DNA of 64,000 nt, taken from positions 14,392-78,391 of the forward strand of contig JAVBTR010000004.1 of the NCBI GenBank assembly GCA_031556065.1, written 5' to 3'. Below are positions 44,104 to 52,928 of the stretch, one piece after another (position 1 is the stretch's first letter; every line of letters starts with the position of its first letter). The stretch comes from JAVBTR01 sp031556065. GTDB taxonomy: Bacteria > Bacillota > Clostridia > Christensenellales > Aristaeellaceae. The notes under the pieces were generated by a model. That model worked only from the letters and a program-made list of their open reading frames with translations, was not told the DNA's origin and ran no database searches. Both the position numbers and the translations under genes were made by a program.

Positions 44104-45318
44104 TCATTTTCTGCGATATAGCTTTATGGAGGCATCTCCTGTCTTCGCACCAAATCGACCCATTCCAGTATCTTTTGTCATATTCCATCCTTGGCTCGGC
44201 CCGGTTCGGATACACCTATATTTCTCTTGCTTGCGCCAACTTTGAAACTTTCCTGAAAGTGTTGCTTTTTGAAGGATATGCCCCTCTATCTGCTGAAACA
44301 AATCCTTTCGTCTGCCGGTTGAAGGTAAGGAGAGCTCACAATCCAGCGCATAAACAGTAAAGGTATAGGTATGAATCGACTTTAACGGCGGCTTGGGTCC
44401 TTTGTATTTCTGCCTTCCATAAGCCATTCCCTGAACAGCTCCAGGTAAAGCGGGAATACAGTTTCCTGCCGGAAGTGCAGCGGGAACCCACTCTTGCACA
44501 GGCACATTCCATATCACCCAATGATTATAATTGGAGAAAAGAGGGTGTGAAGCATCATCCATTGTGATTGCCAAGGAAACTGCCCTCTTGTCGACTCCTG
44601 TAATATGCAGTTTGGGAGATATATTACCTCCTCTGGCAGTGTACTCCAGCGGGATCCAACCGCCCTCTTTAAATGCCGGGCTTGTTATCTTCAGCTTTAG
44701 TAAAGGCGCATCAAGTGCCTGAGATTCCCCTTCTCCTGTTTTATGGCGCAATTTTTCCATCGAGCGCGTATAGCCAAAGCACTCCGCGAACAAACTGCGT
44801 CCCACATAATCCTTATAATGATAGCATCTGTCACGGTAGAACTCATTCCAGTAGCTGATCATTCGATCATGGCTACGAAGAAAAGTAGGCCAGTTCCTTT
44901 CACAAATCTGATGCAGTTGAGCGTTATCGCAGTCCTTCAACGCTGCATAGACATCCTCTAAAATCTCCATAACATACTCATCGCAAACCTTAACGATATA
45001 GGGCATGGCCCAAGATGGAATATCACCCGAAAGAATTTCCCTAATATGTCTTTGCCTGATAAACCCATCGTTGCTTCTGGAAAAAATGCAATGATAGATA
45101 AATTGTTGAATCGGCGACAGTCCGTCTTTAATCGCATCGTAATCATCAAGGTAATAAATCCTTCGAGGAAAACAAATCGTTTCACCTTCTAACAGCAGCC
45201 ATTTACAATGATCTTCACTTTTACCACGCGGGATATTCCGATAGGTAGCTTTGGAGATCAGAGCGCTAACCACCTTTTCTTCTTCAACAAGACTTTGAGG
45301 AAAGCCGTTTTCAAACAT
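44104..45318 (-). CDS. unknown N-terminal domain fused to a PEBP (YbhB/YbcL, Raf kinase inhibitor-like) domain
   Basis: 404 residues. Residues about 1-200 are unrecognised, helical, rich in aromatic and charged residues (YHCIFSRSNDGFIRQRHIRE). Residues about 205-365 are a PEBP domain: LKITSPAFKEGGWIPLEYTARGGNISPKL, with the ligand-pocket Asp and His in ITMDDASHPLF and NHWVIWNVP, and KYKGPKPP before HTYTFTVYALD. Bacterial YbhB is stand-alone at about 160 residues, so the fusion is unusual. It has its own promoter (45383). ATG 45318 was preferred to the GTGs at 45330 and 45327 for spacing from GAGTGG. It is a cargo gene between tape measure and Dit. Confidence 0.75.
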   Translation of the reverse strand: MFENGFPQSLVEEEKVVSALISKATYRNIPRGKSEDHCKWLLLEGETICFPRRIYYLDDYDAIKDGLSPIQQFIYHCIFSRSNDGFIRQRHIREILSGDIPSWAMPYIVKVCDEYVMEILEDVYAALKDCDNAQLHQICERNWPTFLRSHDRMISYWNEFYRDRCYHYKDYVGRSLFAECFGYTRSMEKLRHKTGEGESQALDAPLLKLKITSPAFKEGGWIPLEYTARGGNISPKLHITGVDKRAVSLAITMDDASHPLFSNYNHWVIWNVPVQEWVPAALPAGNCIPALPGAVQGMAYGRQKYKGPKPPLKSIHTYTFTVYALDCELSLPSTGRRKDLFQQIEGHILQKATLSGKFQSWRKQEKYRCIRTGPSQGWNMTKDTGMGRFGAKTGDASIKLYRRK

Positions 45319-45341
45319 TGCTATCACCACTCATTCAGATA

Positions 45342-45385
45342 ACTGCTTATTAAGCCAAATATCATCATTCAACTTAATAAGCAGT
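45342..45385. promoter_or_regulatory. perfect 13-bp inverted repeat, candidate operator
   Basis: ACTGCTTATTAAG (45342-45354) and its exact reverse complement (45373-45385), 18 bp apart. The right arm overlaps the -10 of the PEBP-fusion promoter and the left arm covers the leader, without a T-run, so an operator fits better than a terminator. Confidence 0.6.
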
Positions 45386-45411
45386 ATATCATTTTAGCTT
45401 TTGTGCATCAA
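45383..45411 (-). promoter_or_regulatory. promoter for the PEBP-fusion gene
   Basis: Minus strand: TTGATG, 17-bp spacer, TATACT. It overlaps the last codon of the tape measure gene, giving the cargo gene independent transcription. Confidence 0.65.
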
Positions 45412-48400
45412 GCCATTCTGAGTCCTCTCCCCCTCTGCTGCCTTTTGGTCAGCGTTGCGATCTCAATTGCCAGGGAACGAATATCCTGTTCATCCCGAAC
45501 CACGAAGGTATTGCCGGATAGACTTACATTGCTTTCGCTATTGTAGGTTCTGCGGTTATCGTTGGAAAGGGAGGCAATGGAGCCGCCTTGGGCAGCATCA
45601 GTTAGATAGCGGGCAGCATTGGATACCGCTTTCGCTTGTTCTTTGCTTTCCAGCGTTACGCCAAGACCAAATCCCTTCATGGTCATACGGCCTACTTCAT
45701 CCCTAAAAACATGGGATGGGGAATTGATTTTGAGGGTTGCTTTGGCTGCGTTCACCGCTGCCTGCGCCGCTGATTTCATGGCCGTGACAACACCCGATTT
45801 ACCTGCGTTGATACCCGCTGCCAACCCGGACATGGCATTGACACCAATGCTATGGAGGGCCGTGGAAGTAAGGTTATTGGACAGCGCAGACTTCACATTG
45901 GCAGATACGATACCACCTGTGCTGGCCATGGAATAGGTACTCATAGCCCTTGAAAGCCCTGTAACCGCTGCGGTACCAAAGCCCGCTAATGCTTCGCCGG
46001 GTAAGGCTGTACCGATGGCGGTAGCAATATTGGCGGCCATCGTGCCTGCGGTTGCCGCTTGATCATAACCTGTCATGCCATTGGCTAACCCTTGAGCCAC
46101 CGTGTTTCCAACAGGATTGAGGGCTTCTTCGGTGATAGCCGTTTCAATGGCTGTGATTAAGTTGGTAGCAAGGGTTCCCGCATCGGCAGTAAGATCGTAT
46201 TCCTTCATACCTTCCCCAATACCGGCAGCTACATAACCGCCAACAGGCATCATAAGCGTAGACGGGGATTCGATACCCAATGCCTTGTTCAGCGCTTTTT
46301 CCAGCTCTGCGGCAACGGTGTCCGCATCTGCTTGCCAGCCACCCTCGGTCATCCCCTGGGCCAAGCCTGCACGGATGTTTTCACCTGTGCCGGTTAGCTG
46401 CAGGTTGTTTAGAAAAGTGACGATCTCCTGAAGGTTGGTCAAATCCGATGCGCTGACATCCGCGCCGTTTTCAATGGCTTTCACCATTTCCGCAACATAG
46501 GCCGATAAGCCTGCCAGGTTATCCCCGCTGATCTGCTGTCCCATGCGTTTCTCAATGCCGGAGATCGTTGCGCCATCCAGCAAGCCCCATAGTGTTACCC
46601 ATGTGCCTTTGTTCTTTTCAAAGGCGGTCAGTTCCATATTGAAGCTTTTTAGCCAGGTAATGAGATCAGCGCCCAGGAGATCGTTCAGCCAGCCCCAGTC
46701 ATTGCGGGACTCGTTGCCGAAAACGGATGTGGTGACGTATTTATTCATAACCGTTTCTGCCGCCTGCTGAACGGATGCCGTGGTGCCTTGAATCTCCGGA
46801 GTGATCAGCACATGGAGAGACCCATCCTCTCCATAGGCAATAAGGGTTTCGGCTGTGATCTTATTAGCTGGCACCAAATGAATGGGGATTTCCTTACCGT
46901 TCTCCCAAACGGTTACATTATCGGCATTCAATACGTCGGAGGGGTTATCAAAGACCTCTTTAACTCTTACTAACCCATTGACGGTTACCGGGTGACTGGC
47001 AACAAACGCATTGTAGGCAGCCAGGTCGTATCCAACAATGCCGATCCGGCTTTCAATGTAATTAGACTTTTTGCCTTTGTTCTTATCCTCATAGGCGACG
47101 ATCTGTGCTGTGACTTCTGTATGCAATGCGGTTTTATCGCAATTGGTGGCATCGGCGTACTTCTCCACTATGGCTTCGATCTGCGGCTGAGTTAGCTTGG
47201 AGAGATCGATGTTTTCTGCTTGCAGGTATTGGGTGACCATGGCCGCCACATCGGTAGGGGTAAGGGATGTGGTCAATGCCCCGCCGCTGACTTCTTCATA
47301 AGCCAGCACGAAAGCAGTAATCCCTTCGGGGGTGAGCTTAGAGGTATCCACACCCGTTCTTTCAAGGTATTGCTTAATGTAGCCGGTGATCTGGTCGGGC
47401 TTCAGCTTAGATACATCTGCGCCGCCGGCTAATTGCTCATAAGCCGCTACCATGGCCGTGACGTTTTGCGGCGTTAAGGCCGATACATCCGCCCCACTTG
47501 TGACCTCAGCATACTTTTCAATGTAAGCCAGCAGGCCCGTAGGCGATAGCTGGGTTTTATCAGCGCCTTCATCTGTATAGGTTTCGATGAAGGCCGTTAC
47601 CTTGGGCTCCATCTGCTTGATTTCTTCCGCTTCCTGGTAGCTATCCACCACCGCCTGGGTGGTGATGACCCCCGGATTGGAAGCAAACTCATCCCATCGG
47701 CTCTGTGCCCCGGTCATATCAAGGTCAGTAGCGATCTTGACCATTTCTTCCGGCACAGCTTCGGAGAAAATCCCATTCAACCCTTCCAATGTGCTCTTAT
47801 GCTCTTTTACGAACTGGGTAAGCGCAGCGATCTGCTCCATTTGCCCGGATATATCCAAATCGGGAAACAGTTTTTGGATCTCCGCTTCGCTCATGCCGCT
47901 GTCGATCAGGGTTTGGATTTGGGTCAAGACCCCAAGGTAATCCACCAAAGCCCCTTCGCTCATGGTATCGGTGAGCTTTTCCATGTCCTCCAGCACTTTG
48001 GCCATGCCCAGGGTATCATCGTTATTAGCGGCAATGCTGTATTCACGGAGCTTTCCGAAAAGAACGTCAATGGCAGCATCGGTATCTTGGATATCCTGCT
48101 GATTCCAAACAGGCATCACAATAGCCGCAAGGGTATCAGCGTATTCATGGGCTGCAATCAATCGGTTTTCGTTATAGCGGGCGTTAAGCGCTGCAAATGC
48201 CGTTTCTTTTTCCGTCCCCTCTGCCATAAGCTTGATAAGGTTGTATTCCTTATCGTACTGAACGTCCAGTTCAGCATTGATGGCGGCCATACCCTGGGCC
48301 GCTGCCACCATGGCGTTTTCGTATACAGAAGCATCCGTATCCTTTTGCCCCCTGGCATTGGCACGGGCTACTTCCGCTTCCAGCTTCTGCCGGATGGTTT

Positions 48401-50903
48401 CAAAGCCATCCACATCCGCAGGGCTTAAGTTATACTTGACTTCAAGGGCCTCGCGGGTATCAATAAGCTGCTGAAGCCTAACCTTATCCTTATCGGTAAA
48501 CAGCCTAGATTGCCGTTTTTTAAGGAGGGCTGCGATCTCCCCGTCCATGGCATCCAGGGTAGCAATATCCGCTTCGATCTGAGAAGAAACACTATTCAGC
48601 CCCGACTTTTTAGCAGCATTATTCAGTTCATCCAAGGCTGTGCGGGTGGATACGGTAAGGGTTCTAAAGGAATCCGTCCATTCGGCGACGATTTCGTTGG
48701 TTTCGATCTTGCCATCAGACCAGACCTTCAGCAAGCCATCCAGCCAATCTTCTGATGTTTGGGTGGTGCGAACGAAATCCTCTGTGGACATACCAAAGAA
48801 GGAAAGCCCTTTACTCTTGCTGTAAAAGGTATCGGCGGCGGTATCTTTCCATTTCTGCGCTGTTTTCGCCATGCCCTCCATTGCTTCACGAGCCTTTTTA
48901 GCACCGGAAGCATAGTCGATCAGAGCTTTGGTGCCTGCAATAACAGCCACACCCACAGCGATCCAAACCGCTGGTGATTTACCGAGGGTGGCCATCAGGC
49001 CCTTCCAGCCTCCGCCGGCTCCCGCCACAACGCCAGCAAACTTGCTGATGCCGGATGAAATGCTGCCAATGGTTTTAAGGACTTTACCTAGGGTGGTAAT
49101 AACCGGGCCTGCGGCCGCAGCGATGCCGGCCAGCTTAATGATCTGCATCCGCTCTGCGGAATCCATATCCATGAACTTCTTAAGCAGGCCGTCTGCGGCT
49201 TTGATCAAATCCTGGATCATGGGGTTCAGGTCATCCCCAAGGGTCTGTGCAAAGAGATTAGCCGTATTCTTGAGGTTTTTAAGCTTGCTTTCTGTAGTAG
49301 CGTAGCGTTTTTCAGCTTCTTCGGTCAAAGCGGTATTGGCTTCCCAGGCTTTGTTAGCCATTTCCTGTGCGCTGCTAAAGAGCTTGGTAGCGTTGGTGGC
49401 CCGCATGAGGGTATCTCGTAAGCGGACTTCTTTGAGGCCCATATCTTCCAGTGTGGCAATGGCCGATACGCCTTCCTCATCCATTTTGCTAAGGCCCACG
49501 ATAAAGGCTTGGATGGCCCCAGCAGGATTGGATTTCCATAATTGCTTAAAGGCATCATTGGTCATGCCGGATACCCGCGCAAAATCAGTCAAAGCACCGC
49601 TGCCGGTTTCAACAGCCAATTGCATGTTGATCATGGCCTTACTAAATGCGGTGCCGCCACCTTGGGCTTCCAAGCCCACAGAAGAAAGCGCCGCAGCGAA
49701 ACCTAGAATCTGCGCTTCAGATAACCCTACCTGGTTACCAGCGGAAGCCAATCGCAGGGACATGTTCATGATAGCCGATTCCGTCGTGGCATAGTTATTG
49801 CCCAGATCCACCAGCACGCTGCCCAAACGTTTGAAGTTGCTCTGATCCATGCTGGTGATGTTGGCGAACTGTGCCAACGTAGATGCAGCGTCCTCCGCAA
49901 CGATATCTGTGGAGTTGCCCAGGTCGATCATGGTGCGGGTAAAATCCAGCAGGTAATCCTTGGCAATACCTAACTGACCGGCAATGGCAGTCACTTCCGC
50001 AATGCTATCTGCTCCGGCAGCTACTTCTGTGGACATCTTCTTAATACCATCAGATAGCTTGGCATATTCAGCTTCGGTAGCATCTACAGTTTTTCTGACG
50101 CTGGTGAACGCTGTTTCATAATCGATGGAAGCCTTGATGGCTGCTGTACCTAACGCTATAATGGGGGTGGTCAGATACTTAGTCATGGGCTTGCCGATGG
50201 CATCCATTCCCTTGGCCACAGAAGCGCAGCTTTTACCGAAAGCAGACAGGGATTCACTGGCCTTCGTCCATACCGATTGGGCTTTTTGCAGGGCATCCGT
50301 GGTAGATTTGATCTGCGCCTCAGTATCTTTTACTGCCGACTTCGCATCGTTATAGGCCGTCCGTGCCTTGGTAACCGCATCGGCATTATTCTGCATGCTC
50401 TTGGCGTTGACAGTAATCTGACCTTCCAGCTTTTTCACCTCAGCGCAGGAATCCTTATATTCAACCTTTAAGGCATCGACATTTTTCTTAGCCTCAATGG
50501 TCACCGAATCCGACTCGCCCAAGGTCTTTTTATAGGTCTTATACTGGTCATTGGCCGCTGCTACCTGGGCTTTAAGAGCCGCTTGCTTCTGGGTGGCATC
50601 GGACAAGGATTCGGTCATTTTTCCTTGCTTGGTATAGCTGTTTTCAAGCTTTTTATTGGCAGCCTCCAAGGCACGGCTATATTGATCTACTGCCTTATTC
50701 TGAAGCTCCAGCTTCTGCCGAAGGGTAGAAAGCTTTGCCTGCATCCCTTCAACCGTTTTCTCGAACTTATCCACCCCGGAGGCAGCAAGTCTGAACGTGG
50801 ATTCCGCTTCCTGGATTTGGCTGTTGATGCTTTTTAAGTTCCTGGTAAAGTTATCGCTATTCAAAGAAAGCGATACCACCAGGTCGCGCAATACTTCGCT
50901 CAC
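45408..50903 (-). CDS. tail tape measure protein
   Basis: 1831 residues. Coiled coil at the N-terminus (about 10-215); a TP901-type tape measure core near 260-640 (IDYETAFTSVRKTVDATEAE, then ALSSVGLEAQGGGTAFSKAM); a hydrophobic stretch (LAGIAAAAGPVITTLGKVLK); a repeat array of 23-24-residue units (about 1110-1275); and C-terminal Ala/Gly repeats ending with KINSPSHVFRDEVGRMTMKG. Its length sets tail length (very roughly 250-270 nm, at about 0.15 nm per residue). GTG 50903 was chosen because GGAGG lies 7 nt upstream. Confidence 0.93.
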   Translation of the reverse strand: MSEVLRDLVVSLSLNSDNFTRNLKSINSQIQEAESTFRLAASGVDKFEKTVEGMQAKLSTLRQKLELQNKAVDQYSRALEAANKKLENSYTKQGKMTESLSDATQKQAALKAQVAAANDQYKTYKKTLGESDSVTIEAKKNVDALKVEYKDSCAEVKKLEGQITVNAKSMQNNADAVTKARTAYNDAKSAVKDTEAQIKSTTDALQKAQSVWTKASESLSAFGKSCASVAKGMDAIGKPMTKYLTTPIIALGTAAIKASIDYETAFTSVRKTVDATEAEYAKLSDGIKKMSTEVAAGADSIAEVTAIAGQLGIAKDYLLDFTRTMIDLGNSTDIVAEDAASTLAQFANITSMDQSNFKRLGSVLVDLGNNYATTESAIMNMSLRLASAGNQVGLSEAQILGFAAALSSVGLEAQGGGTAFSKAMINMQLAVETGSGALTDFARVSGMTNDAFKQLWKSNPAGAIQAFIVGLSKMDEEGVSAIATLEDMGLKEVRLRDTLMRATNATKLFSSAQEMANKAWEANTALTEEAEKRYATTESKLKNLKNTANLFAQTLGDDLNPMIQDLIKAADGLLKKFMDMDSAERMQIIKLAGIAAAAGPVITTLGKVLKTIGSISSGISKFAGVVAGAGGGWKGLMATLGKSPAVWIAVGVAVIAGTKALIDYASGAKKAREAMEGMAKTAQKWKDTAADTFYSKSKGLSFFGMSTEDFVRTTQTSEDWLDGLLKVWSDGKIETNEIVAEWTDSFRTLTVSTRTALDELNNAAKKSGLNSVSSQIEADIATLDAMDGEIAALLKKRQSRLFTDKDKVRLQQLIDTREALEVKYNLSPADVDGFETIRQKLEAEVARANARGQKDTDASVYENAMVAAAQGMAAINAELDVQYDKEYNLIKLMAEGTEKETAFAALNARYNENRLIAAHEYADTLAAIVMPVWNQQDIQDTDAAIDVLFGKLREYSIAANNDDTLGMAKVLEDMEKLTDTMSEGALVDYLGVLTQIQTLIDSGMSEAEIQKLFPDLDISGQMEQIAALTQFVKEHKSTLEGLNGIFSEAVPEEMVKIATDLDMTGAQSRWDEFASNPGVITTQAVVDSYQEAEEIKQMEPKVTAFIETYTDEGADKTQLSPTGLLAYIEKYAEVTSGADVSALTPQNVTAMVAAYEQLAGGADVSKLKPDQITGYIKQYLERTGVDTSKLTPEGITAFVLAYEEVSGGALTTSLTPTDVAAMVTQYLQAENIDLSKLTQPQIEAIVEKYADATNCDKTALHTEVTAQIVAYEDKNKGKKSNYIESRIGIVGYDLAAYNAFVASHPVTVNGLVRVKEVFDNPSDVLNADNVTVWENGKEIPIHLVPANKITAETLIAYGEDGSLHVLITPEIQGTTASVQQAAETVMNKYVTTSVFGNESRNDWGWLNDLLGADLITWLKSFNMELTAFEKNKGTWVTLWGLLDGATISGIEKRMGQQISGDNLAGLSAYVAEMVKAIENGADVSASDLTNLQEIVTFLNNLQLTGTGENIRAGLAQGMTEGGWQADADTVAAELEKALNKALGIESPSTLMMPVGGYVAAGIGEGMKEYDLTADAGTLATNLITAIETAITEEALNPVGNTVAQGLANGMTGYDQAATAGTMAANIATAIGTALPGEALAGFGTAAVTGLSRAMSTYSMASTGGIVSANVKSALSNNLTSTALHSIGVNAMSGLAAGINAGKSGVVTAMKSAAQAAVNAAKATLKINSPSHVFRDEVGRMTMKGFGLGVTLESKEQAKAVSNAARYLTDAAQGGSIASLSNDNRRTYNSESNVSLSGNTFVVRDEQDIRSLAIEIATLTKRQQRGRGLRMA
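47080..47570 (-). repeat. seven tandem 23-24-residue repeats inside the tape measure gene
   Basis: About 70 bp per unit. Consensus D-x-S-x-L-(T/K)-P-x-x-I-x-A-x-V-x-x-Y-x-x-x-x-G-A; examples DVSALTPQNVTAMVAAYEQL and DTSKLTPEGITAFVLAYEEV. The last unit is degenerate. Confidence 0.8.
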
Positions 50904-50960
50904 TTGCTCACCTCCATCAAAAAACACGCCTGCGAAAGGCGTGCTAAGTTTTATTCACTG

Positions 50961-50989
50961 TTGTATCTACGGTTAAATAATGCTATGAT
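50961..50989 (+). promoter_or_regulatory. promoter for the zinc-ribbon cargo gene
   Basis: TTGTAT, 17-bp spacer, TATGAT with TGC extended -10, pointing against the late operon. Confidence 0.65.
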
Positions 50990-51061
50990 TTCATTAAGAG
51001 AAATCGTTTCTGCCATATTGATCGACTGTACACCTCAATGCAAAGAAGGAGTGTGATTCCT

Positions 51062-51406
51062 GTGTTGTACTGTGAAAATTGCGAAAGATTAACAAAGCAA
51101 ATGAACCCCATCTGTTCTCACTGCAAAGGGATACTGCGTGATACCAAGGATAACGATTCCGTCTTGCTTATTGAGGCAGGCTTCGTTCACGCCGATCTCA
51201 TCGCTTCGCTGCTAGAAAATGAAGGCATTCTTTTCTTAAAATCCGGGAAAATGGGCGCTGCATTCACAATGCGGGGCGGAACGCTGCTGGAAGAATACCG
51301 CTTCCTGGTTCCCTTTGATGTGTACGATAAGGCGAAAGACCTGCTCACGGAAGTTTTCGGTGAGGATATCGATGTTATGAATGCGCTTGAGGCTGCATCA
51401 AAGTAA
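51062..51406 (+). CDS. zinc-ribbon plus DUF2007-like protein (prophage cargo)
   Basis: 114 residues. N-terminal ribbon CENCERLTKQMNPICSHCKG, then an alpha/beta unit (FVHADLIASLLENEGILFLK, ending FDVYDKAKDLLTEVF) resembling DUF2007 'putative signal transducing' proteins. GTG 51062 was chosen because AAGGAG lies 11 nt upstream; the ATG at 51038 has no such site. It has its own promoter. Role unknown. Confidence 0.65.
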   Translation: MLYCENCERLTKQMNPICSHCKGILRDTKDNDSVLLIEAGFVHADLIASLLENEGILFLKSGKMGAAFTMRGGTLLEEYRFLVPFDVYDKAKDLLTEVFGEDIDVMNALEAASK

Positions 51407-51454
51407 ATCGGGTTGCTACTGGCTATACGAAGAATGTAAGAAGGAGAGGATAGC

Positions 51455-51574
51455 GTGGACGATATTTTTGAGGCAGTTTTTGAGTTTGTGTTAGAAAAAA
51501 TCTTCAACGCTTTCTTTGATGCATTTGACGAATCCAAGGAAAAGCAAAAGAAAAACGATAAGAAGCCTGAGTAA
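51455..51574 (+). CDS. 39-residue acidic/basic micro-protein
   Basis: GTG 51455 preceded by AAGGAGAGG at good spacing; reads MDDIFEAVFEFVLEKIFNAF then a charged tail ESKEKQKKNDKKPE. An amphipathic N-terminal helix followed by a lysine-rich end suggests a membrane-associated or binding micro-protein. It lies 48 bp after the zinc-ribbon gene, in the same unit. No family known to me. Confidence 0.55.
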   Translation: MDDIFEAVFEFVLEKIFNAFFDAFDESKEKQKKNDKKPE

Positions 51575-51576
51575 AG

Positions 51577-51765
51577 CTATTTAACATTCGGCCATACTTC
51601 ATCTATAAAGGCCCTTCGGGGCTCCTTTTGCTTCTGCTCCCGGCTGGCCTCCCAGGCTCTTAATCGCAGGAATCCAACAAAATCCATCATATCAATATCG
51701 TTTAGGTGCCATCCATTGGCCAGGAGCGAATTGTAGGTGGCATATACAAAATCATGCAGCGTCAA
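51577..51765 (-). CDS. second tail assembly chaperone-like small protein
   Basis: 62 residues (DFVGFLRLRAWEASREQKQK). The only start available is TTG 51765, overlapping the TGA of the preceding chaperone, with no ribosome binding site. In many siphophages the second chaperone is made by -1 frameshifting from the first; here the frames differ by -1 but no classical slippery heptamer is visible. Confidence 0.6.
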   Translation of the reverse strand: MTLHDFVYATYNSLLANGWHLNDIDMMDFVGFLRLRAWEASREQKQKEPRRAFIDEVWPNVK

Positions 51766-52139
51766 GGGGCTGTCGGCTCGGTCTGCTCCGCTTGCGCTGC
51801 TGTCGTAGGGAACTCAGACAGTACCTCCGTGGTCTGGGTCTGAACCGCCATAATGGCCAGGGCGATATCATGCATAAGCCGATCCGCAGGGTAATTATCC
51901 AACACCTCATCCACGGTGAACTGATTCTGAAACAGGATACAGAACCATTGGATCATTACATCCATGGCATCGGCAATGGTGAATCGATCATCTTCCGTAA
52001 TTTCGTCACCCTTGACAGCCAACTCGGATAACCGCACCACCTTGGCATACATTTTCGCCGCTGGTTCAATTTCCCGTAGCGCACGGCCAGAGATAAAATC
52101 CACATAATAGGTCTTTTCACGCAATTTACAGGTAATCAC
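51762..52139 (-). CDS. tail assembly chaperone-like protein
   Basis: 125 residues, placed as expected upstream of the tape measure. It holds an all-helical middle (FTIADAMDVMIQWFCILFQ) and a Thr/Ala/Gln tail. GTG 52139 lies 9 nt from GAGGAGG. Assigned mostly by position and size; the sequence is only loosely like gp13-type chaperones. Confidence 0.65.
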   Translation of the reverse strand: MITCKLREKTYYVDFISGRALREIEPAAKMYAKVVRLSELAVKGDEITEDDRFTIADAMDVMIQWFCILFQNQFTVDEVLDNYPADRLMHDIALAIMAVQTQTTEVLSEFPTTAAQAEQTEPTAP

Positions 52140-52153
52140 TTTTTCGTGCCTCC

Positions 52154-52870
52154 TCAATAAGTTTTCAAGCCATCCATGAGCAGACGAAAGGTTTCACGGC
52201 CTTTAGGCGTAATAAGCGTTTGTGTTCCGCTCCAGTCGGTCTTTTCGTTAAAACACTCCTTGGTTACAAAAAGATCATTGTCGTATTGAGCATAAGGGGT
52301 CAGCTTGCCCTTCTGATCACGAAACAGGTATTTATGGTTTAAAAGAAACTGGACAAAGGCTTGTTCTTTCACACCCAGCTCCTTTGCGGTATTTCGAATG
52401 TTAATATTCACACCACGCTCCACCAACTCATCGAAATAATCAGCCTTGGGAGCCATGATCTGATTTTGCACGGTTAACTCAGCATTGAACGCTTTTAAGC
52501 TGATAACGGTGCCCTGCATTTGGGTGATGGTATCGTTGGCAATGGCAAGCGCCCGCGCCATGATCTGCTCCGGCGTGTTCCAGCTATTTTCGATTTCAAT
52601 TAAATGCTGGCGGATCTGCATGCCGATGGCAGATCGCTGGATCATGCAGAGGTGTTTGGCCATGTCGATGGTAAGCATATGATTAGTGGCAGGGCGGCCG
52701 CCTGTACTTTTGCACATTTTTGTGCAGAAGTCCCTTTCCTCATAAAACCCATATTCAACCATACGAGAAAACCACATATCATAGCGGGTCTCAATTTGTA
52801 GAGATTCATGAAGTTCTCGCCCATTAACAGGGAATTGGGTATTGTTATTCAAAGTAATCAAGTTGTTCAT
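52154..52870 (-). CDS. phage antirepressor (AntA/AntB plus KilA-C type)
   Basis: 238 residues. N-terminal AntA/AntB domain: FPVNGRELHESLQIETRYDM, then KSTGGRPATNHMLTIDMAKH; C-terminal DNA-binding region with NIRNTAKELGVKEQAFVQFL. Antirepressors inactivate the lysogenic repressor and normally lie in the early region; this one is between the major tail protein and the tail chaperone. AAAGGA is 8 nt before ATG 52870. Confidence 0.85.
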   Translation of the reverse strand: MNNLITLNNNTQFPVNGRELHESLQIETRYDMWFSRMVEYGFYEERDFCTKMCKSTGGRPATNHMLTIDMAKHLCMIQRSAIGMQIRQHLIEIENSWNTPEQIMARALAIANDTITQMQGTVISLKAFNAELTVQNQIMAPKADYFDELVERGVNINIRNTAKELGVKEQAFVQFLLNHKYLFRDQKGKLTPYAQYDNDLFVTKECFNEKTDWSGTQTLITPKGRETFRLLMDGLKTY

Positions 52871-52928
52871 TTCCAAAATCCTTTCATCTTAAAAGGCCAA
52901 GAGGAGCGGCTCCCCTTGGCCATAGTTT

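Noticed and set aside
45342..45385. The 13-bp inverted repeat as tape measure terminator
   Set aside because: No T-run follows on either strand and the 18-nt loop is AT-rich; overlap with a -10 favours an operator.
47080..47570. Possible CRISPR-like array because of regular about 70-bp periodicity
   Set aside because: The period is a protein repeat (23-24 codons), the units are degenerate at DNA level, and there are no spacers or cas genes.
47799..48428. Plus-strand 209-codon frame in the tape measure gene
   Set aside because: Antisense shadow; no protein-like features and no initiation site.
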